NCBI GenBank assembly: GCA_031216915.1
Contig: CM062297.1
Span: forward strand, 183,652,083 to 183,716,082
From: Pictodentalium vernedei
Lineage: Eukaryota; Mollusca; Scaphopoda; Dentaliida; Dentaliidae
Reading direction: 5' to 3'
DNA: 64,000 nt
The position numbers were made by a program, and so were the translations under genes. The notes under the pieces are model-generated. The model saw only the letters and a program-made list of their open reading frames with translations, was not told the DNA's origin and did no database searches. Shown in pieces: positions 33,705-44,302 of the stretch (the first letter of the stretch is position 1; every line of letters starts with the position of its first letter).

Positions 33705-33937
33705 CCCTTTACCAAACAAATCAGCTGTATCTGCACCAGTAATTTACAAATTGAGCAGTTTAAAAAAACATTTTTTTCAAAACATTTCAACAAAACCATA
33801 TCATATGACCTCTCAATGGAACAAGCTTGTCAAGCTCATTCCAATGAGGAGTCACAATATGGTTTTGTTGAACGTTTTTGAAAAAAAATAAAAATTTAAA
33901 TAACAAATTTTTGATAACGTGTGTATTGGGTAAAGGG
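33705..33937. mobile_element. TTAA-type palindromic MITE
   Basis: TTAA at 33701-33704 and 33938-33941. It starts CCCTTTACCAAACAAATCAG and ends TTGGGTAAAGGG, with central palindrome GGAACAAGCTTGTCAAGCTC. Same subtype as 3229-3717. It lies 140 bp left of the Academ-like transposon. Confidence 0.85.
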
Positions 33938-34079
33938 TTAACAGGGCTATGCAATTAAGAGATATCCAATTAAGTGGCTTCCACCATATATGAAAAACAA
34001 GCAAAGGCCAACTAACCAATTATGAAGTTCAAAGTTGTTCCACGTAAACCACATTCACAAACTACAGGGTGCCAAATTA

Positions 34080-34255
34080 TAGACTAGACCTATTTTGGAA
34101 AATTACCGCCCAATAAAGTGTTAGCGGCAAATCTAGGTTAAAGTCGGGAACAGGTCTATTTCACACAATTCAAGTATGCTGAATCCGATAAACCCTGTTC
34201 CCAAGCCGACTTTTCAATTTTCGACCCCTAATTTGCATAAACAAAATGGCTGCCA
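34080..34255 (+). repeat. Left terminal inverted repeat of the Academ-like element
   Basis: Pairs with 40105-40268. By eye most positions agree; one stretch (34100-34127, including CCGCC...GGCGG-like self-complementary bases) differs. It ends near AAAATGGCTGCCA, which mirrors TGGCGGCCATCTTG. Confidence 0.85.
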
Positions 34256-34533
34256 AATTGTCTATTTTTAGCATACTGCATATAATATTTTGATGATATA
34301 CAACAGATATTTATTGTTTTTGACCAAATATTTCTACCAAAGGAGGGTCGTCATGATAATGATCAATATCATTGTTATTTTTTTCTTTAATAAATTCTGC
34401 TTGATTTTTTAAGCATGTGTGTTAATCATTTTTACCAAACATCCTTTAATATGATTAATACCACGTAATTTAAAACCATCATATTTTCTGTCTTATCTGA
34501 CACCCCTATTTTAATTACAAGTTACAGGACACC

Positions 34534-36318
34534 ATGGATCCAGTTCTGACTTTAAAGAGATCTTCATCTGAAGTGGATTATAAACTTTGTTTGTTTTGCC
34601 AGACAAGAACAGATATAAGTCTCAGCTCGGCATCTGATCATGGAATTACAGTTGTAAGAAATGCTGCCACGATTAGACGAAAACTTAGAGACACTAAAAA
34701 TTTAGACATACAAGATCGTGTTGACAAAGCATTTGACTCTGCAGCATTAGAAATATTGCTATGGCATCGGACATGCTATGCTCACTTTACAGATAAGACC
34801 AAGATTGATCATTTGCGAAAGAAGGACACAGATCAGAATAGAGATGAGGCATGCTGCAGCTCAGATAGTGGTGGGGGACGATCATCAAGAAAAGGAGAAA
34901 AACCAGTTGACTGGGGAAAATGTATCTTTTGCCAATCTATTACCAAAGCAAGACTGACAACTGTAATGACACAGAATAGAAGTAAACAGATACTTGAGGC
35001 TTCACATTTTGATTACAAAATTAGACTTCGATTGGCAGGAGTGATAGATTGCATTGCAGCTGAAGTTAAATATCACTTGGTTTGTTTTCAAGCATTTATT
35101 CATTCTACTGAAAAAGTGAAACAGAGGTGTGACACTGATAATTCAGACATTGCAATGATATGGCTTTCCAAAGAGTTGTCACGGTCAGCAGAAAAAGGAC
35201 ATGTTCTGTTATTGGATGATGTCTGGAAAAGGTACAAACAGCTTGCAGAGGAATCTTCAACTACAATCCAACCATCTTTCTACAGTCGGAAGGCAACATT
35301 TAGAGAGAAACTTGAGTCTCAAGTTGGTGATATGTTTGAATTTTTTAAACCGCTGAACAGAGAAGTGTCTGAAAGAAAAACAATGCTGATTCCTAGAAAG
35401 TACCAAAGTAGTGTTTTAGTAGAAATGAAAGAAACGGAAGACAATGATTTTTTGCCTCCTCACACACCTGATAATGACACCCTCTCACTTCTACATGTTG
35501 CACTAAAGATCAGAAAAGATATAATTGACACTCCCATCCACGAAGGATTTTCTGTCACAGAGGAAAAAGCAATCTCGTGTATTCCAGACAGTTTGTACAT
35601 GTTAATTCGCTTAATCTTCGGTGGCCAAGAAGCACTTGAAGACAGTTCTGAGAAAAATGAAGATTTCATCAGAAGAAGAGTACTCAGTGTTGCACAAGAT
35701 ATAGTGTACAATGTTGGTCGTGATAGGAAATGGACACCGAAACACATCGGACTAGCCAGTTCTCTCCACCAGGCGACAAGATCAAAGGGGCTTGTTGAGT
35801 TATTTCACAAGGCAGGTCACTGTTTGAGTTACAAACAAATTATGCAAGTGGATACATCTCTAGCAGAAAGTACTATCGAATCAATGGATCAATCAACGGG
35901 TACTGTTATTCCACCAAACTTAGTATCGGGCAGTTTCATCCACTACACTGCTGATAACATTGACATTTTAGATGCAACACTAGATGGAAAAAATACTTTT
36001 CATGCTACGCAGATGGCAGCTTGGCAAAGGGGCAAAAGATCTGATGTTGAATTAGACAAATTCAAACCATCCACTAAAACTACACTTGATGTGCCTGATT
36101 GTCTCCAGCAATTACATCCCCTGAAAAGAAACCCTTCAAAGAGTGAACCGAGCAGCTTTGGAAACGTAGAGCAGAGTTGGTTTGAAGAATCAGTTGGCAA
36201 CAAGAGTATGAAGGAAGCTACAGCTTCATTGCCAAACGACAGGCATCTGAAGTTAAACCTTCATGGACAGTTTTCAATCAGACCATTTCATCAAATGAGG
36301 CAAGCAAAACAACACTAG
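34534..36318 (+). pseudogene. Academ-like transposase, N-terminal part with two zinc modules
   Basis: This 594-residue frame opens with ATG in CACCATGG, just after TTACAG, which could be a splice acceptor for an untranslated first exon. Two similar modules are visible: C19-x2-C22...H78-x2-C81 and C130-x2-C133...H181-x2-C184, each likely one zinc-binding fold (CLFC/HRTC and CIFC/HLVC). They may bind the transposon ends. The rest is mixed charged sequence with DNIDILDATLDG near residue 475. The reading frame then changes: near 36190-36310 the next frame continues with plausible protein (WTVFNQTISSNEASKT) while this one runs on to a stop at 36316. So there is one frameshift, unless an intron lies here. 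Codon use is the same on both sides. Family assignment rests on recall of conserved blocks. Confidence 0.7.
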
Positions 36319-36329
36319 GCCATTTACCA

Positions 36330-37478
36330 ATGACATTAGCACCAGCCCATGAATATGAAACACTTAACACAGTTGTAAAAAGATGTTTGGCCATCTCATC
36401 ACATTTTAGCCAAGATTATACTGTCATCACTGTAGATCAAGCCCTATACTGTAGACTGATGGAACTTAAGTGGAGCGTAGAGGAATATAAGGACAAACTT
36501 ATACCTAGACTCGGTGGACTTCACACATCAATGAACTTCTTAAAGGTAATCGGAGACCACATGTCTAGTTCTGGTTTAGCAGAGGTATGGCTAGAAAGTG
36601 AACTGCTTGGAGAGGGTGCTGTACATCTTGTCCTTTCAGGAAAAGCATACAAAAAAGATATGCGAGCTCATAAATTAACAGTTCAAGCCCTGTGGGAAAT
36701 TCTGTGGCCATCATTCCTTTCATTTGTTGAAGAAAGACATAGTGATTATTACAATAAACTAATGAAAATGATCAGTGACGAGAAGCCGGAAAAGTTAATT
36801 GAATATCTCAAGGAGGACCACTTCTTTCAAATTCTTCCAAGTTTTGTTGAATGTAAATCAGAAAATGCAAACTTCTGCTTTTGGTGGAATTATGTTGACA
36901 TGGTGTTCATCATCCTGCGTTTCACACGGGTCATGCGTGAAGGTGACTGGGAACTCCACCTTGAATCCTTCAGTAAGATGCTGGCATGCTTTGCCAGATA
37001 CGACCATTTGAACTATGCCAGATGGGGACCAGTATATTTGAATGAAATGTGTCAGCTTCCTCATAGAATCAAACAAGAATTTGAGAATGGCAACTTTGTT
37101 GTTAAAAGATCCGACCTCAACTTCAATCAGGTAGACCCAGACCAAGCTATGGAATGGGTAAATGGTACTGGAAAAAAAGCTGGTGGAATTGTTGGCATCA
37201 CAAAGACAACATCTGCACTTTGCCGATGGGCTCTTTCATACAACCTCAGGTCTCATATTTCCGCAGATACTTATGACATGTTGGGTCACCATCCTGAAAG
37301 TACAAGCATACATGATGAGGCTACTGCATCAAGGAAGGTCCGTGACAACACTGATGAGCAAGCACTGGTCTCTACGCTCAAACGATTCAAAGTCTTTTCA
37401 TTCGAAACACAGCAAACTCTACAGAACCTAGTTTCAAAGGACCTTGCTTCTGAAGAAATTCAAGACAGGAAAAATTGA
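36330..37478 (+). pseudogene. Academ-like transposase, conserved core
   Basis: The frame is open upstream of the first ATG, so 36330 is not a real start; it continues the protein begun at 34534. Blocks typical of a large multicopy family in cnidarians, molluscs and fish are visible: VITVDQALY (D36), LGGLHTSMNFL (H65), SGLAEVWLES, RAHKLTVQALW and NYARWGPVYLNEM (residues 228-240), numbered from 36330. I infer that this is the transposase core, but I cannot place a DDE triad with certainty. The frame ends at 37478, where a second frameshift leads into the frame of the nuclease part. Confidence 0.7.
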
Positions 37479-38488
37479 TTTTATTTGTGAAAGAGCGATT
37501 GTTGACAAGGTCTGAACAAGATAAACCAGCTCTTGGCGTCCATGAGCCTCTACACAAAACCAATCCCAAAACATTTGCCTCTTTGTACGAAATAAGAAAA
37601 GACAATAAGCAGAAAGATAAGAAGGTTATCATGAGAGCAGACCGCAACGTCCTACAACGTCTAATTACAGCATATTAAGCAGGTCGACCTGTTGACATGT
37701 CAGCTATCCTCAAGCACGAGCTCCTCCCTGTTCCCATATCACTGGCAAATATGAATGAAACACTCAGGACAGGAAACAAGTCAGTGTTAGCTGATATGCT
37801 TACAAAAGATATATCCTGCCCAGAATCTATTGAAATGACATATTCTTCATCATGCATCATTATTGATGTGCAGGCATTAGTTGTTGCCTTAGGAAAACCT
37901 CCAAATTCAAAGACATTTGGTGACCTGGCTGATTCATTCGTGAAGGCAGTTCTCAAGCAGGGTTCCCAGTTTCAAAGAATAGATGTTGTCTTTGACAGAT
38001 ATCGAAGTGAGAGCATAAAAGGGAATACTCGGACACGTCGAACAAAGTCAGCACAGCCTGTGAGACGCGTTGTCCAAGGCAGAGATGTACCACTTCCACA
38101 GCACTGGACAAACTTTCTCTCCCATCCAGAGAACAAAGCTGATCTGTCGACCTTTTTATCTGAACAGTTATGTTTGCAAGCACCCCCTGACAAGGAAATT
38201 GTTGTGGCAGGAGGGTTTAGGGAGGAGACAGAAGTAAGATCATCAAAAGCAAGTACCGACTTATCAAATATTGAAGCAAATCATGAAGAAGCAGACACGA
38301 GACTTGTGTTGCATGCAATTCAAAGTCCATTCAAGTCAGTTGTTGTTGTATCAAGGGACACAGATGTACTTGCTCTCCTTGTTTCTTTTCTTCCACAAAT
38401 GCAATGTGAAAGGATCTGGATGTTGTCTGGAACATCAAAGAAAAAGAAATATATCCCAGTCAATGAAGTTTTCAACAAATTACCATGA
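37475..38488 (+). pseudogene. Academ-like transposase, XPG/FEN1-like nuclease part
   Basis: One frame with a stop at 37676-37678 between RLITAY and AGRPVDMS. From 37697 the acidic pattern of XPG/FEN1 (PIN-like) nucleases is present, numbering from M at 37697: D57 in CIIIDVQAL, D100 in VVFDRY, E197/E198/D200 in NHEEADTRL, and D221/D223 in SRDTDVLAL. The last acidic block, GCDT, follows the stop at 38486-38488, in the same frame. In the family these residues bind two metal ions and cut DNA flaps or branches. In this transposon the domain probably processes ends or intermediates. All visible acidic positions are conserved even though the gene is broken, so the copy died fairly recently or is only lightly damaged. 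Confidence 0.75.
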
Positions 38489-38494
38489 GATGTA

Positions 38495-39076
38495 GTGCCC
38501 AGCATTTTACCTTTCCATGCATTGAGTGGTTGCGATACAACATCTTTCTTTGCCAACCATAGCAAGGAGACATCCTGGAAAACTTTCTTGCAGCACTATG
38601 CCTTAATCAGACAATTGGGATTAGGAGATGTCTCAGAAGAAACAATCCAATCATGTGAGACATTTGTATGCCGCATGTACAATGTGCAAAGAACTGATTC
38701 GGTAAATGATGCAAGACATATCATGTTCTCCAAAACCTCAAAACCAGAAGCTATGCCACCTACTAGTGACGCACTTCGCTTTCATCTCATGTGGGTTCAC
38801 TATCAAACACTTGTTTGGAGAAATGCCCACTGTGCCAGCCAAAATCTTCCTGCTCCAACAGATTTTGGATGGAGGCGTACTGAGACAGGGTTAGAACCAA
38901 TACTCTTATCTGTCGATCCAATACCAAAATGTTGCCTCGAAATGATCTCATGTTCATGTAAGACGCAGTGTAGGATGCGGCAATGTAAATGCCAAAAATC
39001 TGGATTACGATGCACTGCCATTTGTGCATGTCAGCAGAAGTCTGATGAGGAGTTGGCCTGCATAAACTTAGTTTAA
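38495..39076 (+). pseudogene. Academ-like transposase, C-terminal part with CXC cluster
   Basis: Continues the nuclease frame after the TGA at 38486-38488 (likely a CGA arginine codon changed). HALSGCDTTSFF (residues 8-19) is the GCD-T acidic block of XPG-type nucleases. Residues 146-189 contain CSCKTQCRMRQCKCQ and CTAICAC, at least ten cysteines spaced like tesmin/TSO1 CXC domains, which bind zinc and DNA. The protein ends 13 residues later at 39076. A frame between these two domains, rich in aromatic residues (LMWVHYQTLVWRNA), is shared by the family as I remember it. Confidence 0.75.
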
Positions 39077-39695
39077 TGTGACACAAAGCTGTATGTCAAT
39101 CACAAATTTCTAACTGTTAGCAGTATGTTCAGTATAGAAGATGAAACCTTACACTTGAAGAAAGATATCTTCTGTGTTTAATAATTCACATTTGGAACCT
39201 AATAGCCAGTTGATTCAACAATTAGAACAGTGCATTTATCTGATAAATATAGAATTATGTTGAGTTTGGAATATCAGATTATTATTTCATCACATTGGAC
39301 CGATCAATGCCATTATCTTTTACCTCAATACCACTTATCCAAAAACACTAGGGAGGTGTGTTACGAAGTTAAACAAAATCCCTGAAGCAACTCATTTGTA
39401 AATGTATCATCTTTAGCTCCACAATATAGATGTTCTCATGAATCATAACTGGTATTGGAATGGATTTTGATCTATAAGACACAAATACTCTTGTTGAATA
39501 TTGCTAACTCTAATTAACAAGCCTAAGGAATTTAATTTGTTGAAGTGACCTTTAATTGAACTTTAAGCCAATACCGGACCTTTAAATGCCAGGTTCAGGA
39601 ATTTTTTTTCAACATTTAGTAATTCAAGCACCATCCCAAGCAGGCAGGTTTTACTTTTCTAAAACAATGCAAAAATGACCTTTATTGACCATTAA

Positions 39696-39935
39696 CTCTT
39701 AACCTGCTGAGTATATTTTTGAATTTCTCATAATATCAAGTCATGGCTGCTGTAAAGTAGCCATGACTTGATTTTATGAGAAATTTAATACAGCCTGGTA
39801 TTAATGAATCATTTAGAAGAGAATAATTCTTATTTGCAGGGGTGTATTTTGTTAACAAGAGCCTGAATTCTACATTTAGTGGGCATAAGTATTTGTGTAC
39901 TAGGGCAGGAAATTCTACCAGCAGCAGGCAAAGAG
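39696..39935. mobile_element. TTAA-flanked palindromic MITE inside the Academ-like element
   Basis: TTAA at 39692-39695 and 39936-39939. The ends CTCTTAACCTGCTG and CAGCAGGCAAAGAG are inverted repeats. The centre (39725-39784) is a hairpin with arms TCATAATATCAAGTCATGGC / GCCATGACTTGATTTTATGA. It is a piggyBac-type MITE of a family different from the CCCTTTACC ones. It lies 3' of the transposase gene, so it would be carried along by the transposon. Confidence 0.75.
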
Positions 39936-40104
39936 TTAAGTGACCTTCAACCCCAAATGTGACATTTAACCATCCTAACCGTTGTCAAAAGTTGTTTATT
40001 GCTACCACCACCCATGAATGTCTTAAAAGATCCAAACATAGTTAAATAACCTTGCATATTTATGCGCTATTGCAAATTTTATGTCTGAAAAAAGTTACTT
40101 TGGC

Positions 40105-40268
40105 GGCCATCTTGTTTATGCAAATTAGGTGGTCAAAAACTGCGAAAACAGCTTGGGAACAGGGTTCATCAGATTCAACACACTTGAATTGTAAGAAATA
40201 GACCTGTTCCCAACTTTAACCTAAATTTGCCCCTAACTGTCAATTTATCCAAATATAGGTCTAGTCTA
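40105..40268 (-). repeat. Right terminal inverted repeat of the Academ-like element
   Basis: Mirror of 34080-34255, ending ATATAGGTCTAGTCTA before the TTA duplicate. Confidence 0.85.
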
Positions 40269-40271
40269 TTA

Positions 40272-41109
40272 CAAGTATAAATGAGTTTCTCAAAATACTG
40301 TTCCATGGAAACCAATTCTGATCCATTTAAAATTCAACAGAAATGCTTTTCTGAGTAAAGAGATTTTAAGACATTAAAATTAAGAATTTTTTCAGATGAA
40401 GCAGCCTAGCTATGATACATATTGATGAAAAATGATCTTTGTTGACTGGTAAATTTTTCTCAAAACCCTTCCACACCAATGTCGAAATATCTCAATTTCA
40501 AACGGCGATTTTTTTTTCTGACAATGCATCTTGGAACTCAACCAATTTAGTCTTGTTTGACAGAGTTCACTAGTTGCATTATGGGAAAAATTTGCTGCTT
40601 GAAAATTCAGTAGTTTGACAGCAGCATGTAGGGGGTTACATAATGCCCTGAACCCATTTCCAGTTCAACCTCTTAAATTCATTCTATCACTTGATTAATG
40701 TACTCGGGAGTATATAAACAGGTTGGAACTTTTATTTATCAGCACCACAGGTTAAAGGGACAGAAAAGTCGCGATTTTGAAAAACATAAGTTAACCATTT
40801 AACCCTTAGGATCCTAATTCTGACTTTGATAACTATTGCATGCAAACGAACAGGTGCCCCAACATGCATTGTTTGGATAAACTCAAAACTTGTTTTCAAA
40901 GTACCTTGTCAGTTGTATCTAGGCAAGTTTTGGCTGCCTCTGAAGACAGCCAAGACTTCATTAGAAACAACTGCAAAGCCACTGGAGGTAGACTTTCAAA
41001 GTATAGTGGAAATGTATAAAAATCTCCAGGCCCTTAACTGATTGAGTGCCACATTATTTTTCAAAGGTGATTTGAAACGTGAGTACCGGTATATTTTTTT
41101 CAAAGATGC
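40272..41109. other. Spacer
   Basis: No gene recognised. A short hairpin at about 40927-40960 (TTTTGGCTGCC / AGACAGCCAAGACTT) resembles the centre of the fold-back at 7888-7967. Confidence 0.4.
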
Positions 41110-41386
41110 CATGCAACCAAGCCTGAAAATAAACAGACTGTCATCTGCAGAATGAGGTCCCCAGAAGGTGAATTTGGTGATGCTACCCTGCACAGGGTAG
41201 CATTACTAAATTTACCCTCTGTGAACCTCAATTTGAATCAAGCTCTCAAGCCTAGGAATGAGGTACCCAGAGGATAAATTGAGAGATTCTAGCCCACTGT
41301 ATGGGAGAGCATCAGCAAATTCACCCTCTGGGGACCTCATTCTGCAAATGACAGATTGCTTATTTCCAGACTTGCATGGAACCATC
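41110..41386. mobile_element. MITE family A, full copy
   Basis: Terminal inverted repeats ATGCAACCAAGCCTGAAAAT... and ...GCTTATTTCCAGACTTGCAT with the inner blocks TCTGCAGAATGAGGTCC / GGACCTCATTCTGCAAATGA. It has an inner hairpin GATGCTACCCTGCACAGGGTAGCAT-like (41178-41202). Same family as 432-695. Confidence 0.8.
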
Positions 41387-41771
41387 AAGGGAAGCCTTAG
41401 TTTAGCAAGATTTTGTTTATGAACAATTGTTAGCACTCACCAATAAATTGTAACATAATTTTACATAAACATTCATTTTCTACTGCTAAGAAAACAACAA
41501 GCCCATGCAAATAGTGTAAAGCCGATAAAGCGGCTTTCAGCACTTTTCAATAGAGCCATGATGGTGGTTTCTAGCACTCAAACAGTTAAGGGTTAACAAA
41601 AAGGTACTTTCGCATAAGGAAATTGTGGTTTTGTTAAATGGCCAACTTATTTTTTTCAAATCATGGCTTATTGTCCCTTTAATAGTCTGCAATCCTACGA
41701 TGACTAAACATCATAGAACCCTTCTACAAAAAGCAAGTTATCTTCAGTTTACCATGAATCACCACATCAAT

Positions 41772-42127
41772 TCACATCAAGTGTCGCATTCTTTTACTTG
41801 TAATACACTCTGTCTCTGAATCTCCATCTGTTGATTCTGAATCTGAATCTGCTTTCCGTTTATGACTACATCTGTCAACATGCTCTACTATAGGTCCAAG
41901 AAGCCAGGATATATTGTTTTCAAGGAATTCTCTGAGACCTGGAGGTAAGTCTACTGCTCTCAGAACATTCATATGAGCAGGAATAGCTTTCCGTAGTGCA
42001 AGACAGCACATGAACTGCAAGGAAGTTTTAAATGAGCGACACTTAATGACTTTCATCCCACTCCTAGCTGCCGTAGATGAAACCATAGGATAGAGAACTT
42101 TTCCATTCAGTCCTTTGTAAGCAGCAC
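41772..42127 (-). CDS. SPSB3: Last coding exon of an SPSB3-like gene (partial)
   Basis: Read on the minus strand, TTGTTACAG ends an intron at 42128 and the exon runs in one open frame to a TGA at 41774-41772, giving about 118 residues. The start, YKGLNGKVLYPMVSSTAARS, corresponds to the end of the SPRY domain of SPSB3 as I remember the human protein (GLxGKxLYPxVSSTAARSGM). Next come a CCLALRKAIP stretch in the SOCS-box region, LPPGLREFLENNISWLLGP, which matches the LPPGLK-x-x-L-x-N-x-x-GW block, and an acidic/serine tail. SPSB proteins are substrate receptors for Elongin B/C-Cullin E3 ligases; the SPRY domain selects the substrate. No upstream exons are recognisable to 64 kb, so they lie outside the window, are too short to spot, or are lost. 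The exon has no breaks and looks functional. Confidence 0.75.
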
Positions 42128-42397
42128 CTGTAACAATAAATCAATTTATTCTATACCTGGCATGAAAAACAATCCGATACAACTATTTTGGACCCCTTCA
42201 ATCTAATGTGGTGGAAAACGGGTGTGGTTCTCCAAAGCCATATCCCATCTTTTCAAACGAGATTATCAAACTATTACGTCAATGTTGTTAATTATGTTCC
42301 ACTCTGACTTTGACCAAGGGAATAAGAGTTATGTTCCAGAAATAGCCAACTGTTTCCAATCCGCAGATATTTTAACAGCAGAAAAACTATCATTTCC
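42128..42397. other. Intron side of the SPSB3-like exon
   Basis: If the exon call is right, this is its upstream intron on the minus strand; it ends in a usable acceptor (TTGTTACAG at 42128-42136). Nothing else recognised. Confidence 0.5.
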
Positions 42398-42895
42398 GAA
42401 TGAAACAAAATACTGCGTTTTGATTGGCTTAGAGGTACGGCGAACCACGGTGTAAAAACAAGAATATACAAGAGCAAGCTATTTGGCTAAAAAAGTACCC
42501 ATTTTTATTAATTATTAATTCATACCTTCTGCTCAGTTATGTTAGAACAAAAATAAAACTACAAGAAATTTAATATTTTTCTGCAACAAAATATTACAGA
42601 TATGGATGTCATTGGAACTGGCTCATTGAGCCAGTTCCAATGACATCCATATTTGTCTGGTTTAATTTAAGAAACTTGCAAAGTACAAAATTTCTGTCAG
42701 TTTTTGCCCACAATGTAGATTAAAGTATTAAGTACACCAAAATTCTTGGAAATAAATCCGTTATCCTTGTGTTTTCCAGGGTGTATGGGAATTTACACCG
42801 GTTAGGGAACTCATACACCCTTCGGCTTCGCCTCAGGGTGTATGAGTTCCTAAACCGGTGTAAATTCCCATACACCCTGGAAAACACAAGGATAA
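42398..42895. mobile_element. Double-hairpin fold-back element, second copy
   Basis: Same order as 20203-20745: TGATTGGCTTAGAGGTACGG, GAATATACAAGAGCAAGC, the first hairpin at 42597-42655 and the second at 42761-42895 with the loop CCCTTCGGCTTCGCCTCAGGG. Several changes in one arm are matched in the other, so pairing is kept (see findings). Confidence 0.8.
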
Positions 42896-43379
42896 CTAAT
42901 ATTATTTATGTTTTAAAATCAAGCATAAATATTAACAATAAACTCAACACCATTAAATGGAATCACATATAATACAAACAGTCTGTCAGGCCTGACATTC
43001 TTTAGGAGTGCAGGAGTGCTGAACGTCTACTGCACGCCCAGAAAAAATTGCGGAGGGCAATTTTTTGCATCCCTTGATTTTCTGGAATGCCAGACCTGTT
43101 TGGGACAGTCTTTAAAATCTGTTATCATTTTGTCCCCTGGCACATAGAACATATTGGAACTCAGGGGATTATTTGTCAATGTTGCATTGATTTTCAATAA
43201 TTCATGACCCATTCTGTGTCGCATTTCAATACACTTTGAGTGTGGAAGACAGTCACATAAGAATTGAATGCAACATTTTGAAGAATGAGAAGATGCGTAT
43301 GCCAATTTGACAAAAACGGCACATCAGTAACCTGAACACAAATATAAAGTAACTTGACAATCCAAGCAATATTTTTCAA
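42896..43379. other. Spacer
   Basis: No gene recognised. 43130-43170 is a half copy of the hairpin repeat at 33127. Confidence 0.4.
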
Positions 43380-43520
43380 GTTATCGAATGCCAAAGAAAT
43401 GGATATGGATGCCGGCCGGACAGACGGATGGACGGACGGACAAAGGATGGACGAACGACGGATGGCCACCCCAGATGCCGGCATTATGTGTACCATACAT
43501 AGTATGGGTACACATAAAAA
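43380..43520 (+). mobile_element. 3' end of a further HINE type
   Basis: A GGACAGACGGATGGACGGAC microsatellite (about 43418-43465) is followed by a hairpin TGTGTACC ATACATAGTA TGGGTACACA (about 43489-43514). No tandem units are seen upstream, so only the end is preserved. Confidence 0.5.
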
Positions 43521-43601
43521 TGTATTATGATGACGTTTTGTATGTAGTACTTCATTTACTTGATGGATGAATGATGTACAGAGAGTTATGTACAGTACAG
43601 C

Positions 43602-43990
43602 GTTGCAGAAACCGGTTCTTGTCAGATGACCGAAGTTAAGCAACGTCAAGCCCAGTTAGTCCTTGGATGGGTGACCACCTGAGTGATCGATTCAGACTCC
43701 CTCATTGTGTCCTTGGGCAAGGCACTTAACCCCCGTTTGTCCACATGGGGGCACGATGATGCCGTGTACTAAGGTGTACTGCATGTCGATGGTGCGCATG
43801 TCTTCAACCAATCTAACCCTGCCTGTGCTGCAGTGCAGAGTTATTATGTTGGGGAGTTGGCAGCTGCTCGTTGTTGCTCGGTGGTTCTCTCCGGGTACTC
43901 CGGCTTCCTCCATCCGTAAAACTATCACTGACATGATTTGACATTGGCTGTTAAAGTGTCGTTAAACCATAATAAATAAAAAAATAATAA
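43602..43990 (+). mobile_element. 5S rRNA-headed SINE (SINE3 type)
   Basis: The head carries ACCGAAGTTAAGCAACGTC, CCCAGTTAGTCCTTGGATGG and GTGACCACCTG, which follow the 3' two-thirds of 5S rRNA including its internal promoter boxes (A and C box region). The body has TGTGTCCTTGGGCAAGGCAC, TGCATGTCGATGGTGCGCAT and TCTCCGGGTACTCCGGCTTC, shared with the tRNA-headed SINE at 59592-59941. The tail ends TAAACCATAATAAATAAAA. It would be transcribed by RNA polymerase III and moved by a LINE. Confidence 0.85.
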
Positions 43991-44190
43991 TGTCCATGCA
44001 TGTGTTTACCAGGTAATAGAAATCATCATCAGCAAAATTTTAATAAATGAAGCACCAGTTGTACCCGGAGCTTCATTAATTAAAATTTTTGATGATTATT
44101 CCTGTAATTAGTATTTGGAATACAATATTATTGTGCCCGTGGACGTATTGCCCACCCGTGGAAAGTGACCAATCCATGGTGACTGTACTG
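43991..44190. repeat. Repeat family R, with the empty HINE target
   Basis: Contains ACCAGGTAATAGAAATCATC (44010-44032), the uninterrupted form of the target split by the HINE at 9089-11008. Next come a hairpin AATGAAGCACC...GGAGCTTCATT and CCTGTAATTAGTATTTGGAA, as at 11009-11160. Confidence 0.75.
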
Positions 44191-44302
44191 AAACAGAATA
44201 CTCTTAAGGAAAGGTGTTCAGAAATTTGTTCATTTGTGAAGGCCTATTTCGATTACTTTTTATGTGCTTACTGCTTTGACTGGCTATACAGGTATATAAT
44301 AA

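Larger units (their letters stand above)
34080..40268 (+). mobile_element. Academ-like DNA transposon with long terminal inverted repeats
   Basis: A 6,189 bp unit. Its ends TAGACTAGACCTAT and ATAGGTCTAGTCTA open inverted repeats of about 165-175 bp that share long blocks (AGGTTAAAGT, GGGAACAGGTCTATTTC, AACCCTGTTCCCAAGC, CTAATTTGCATAAACAA). Both sides carry TTA (34077-34079 and 40269-40271), a 3 bp target duplication. Inside is one plus-strand transposase gene, now degraded. Long TIRs, a 3 bp duplication and a protein with XPG-like nuclease and cysteine cluster match the Academ superfamily as I remember it. Known alternatives with 3 bp duplications (PIF/Harbinger, CMC) do not encode an XPG domain. 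A TTAA MITE sits in its 3' part. Confidence 0.75.

Noticed and set aside
43602-43680. A genuine 5S rRNA gene.
   Set aside because: Only part of 5S is present and it is fused to a SINE body and tail.
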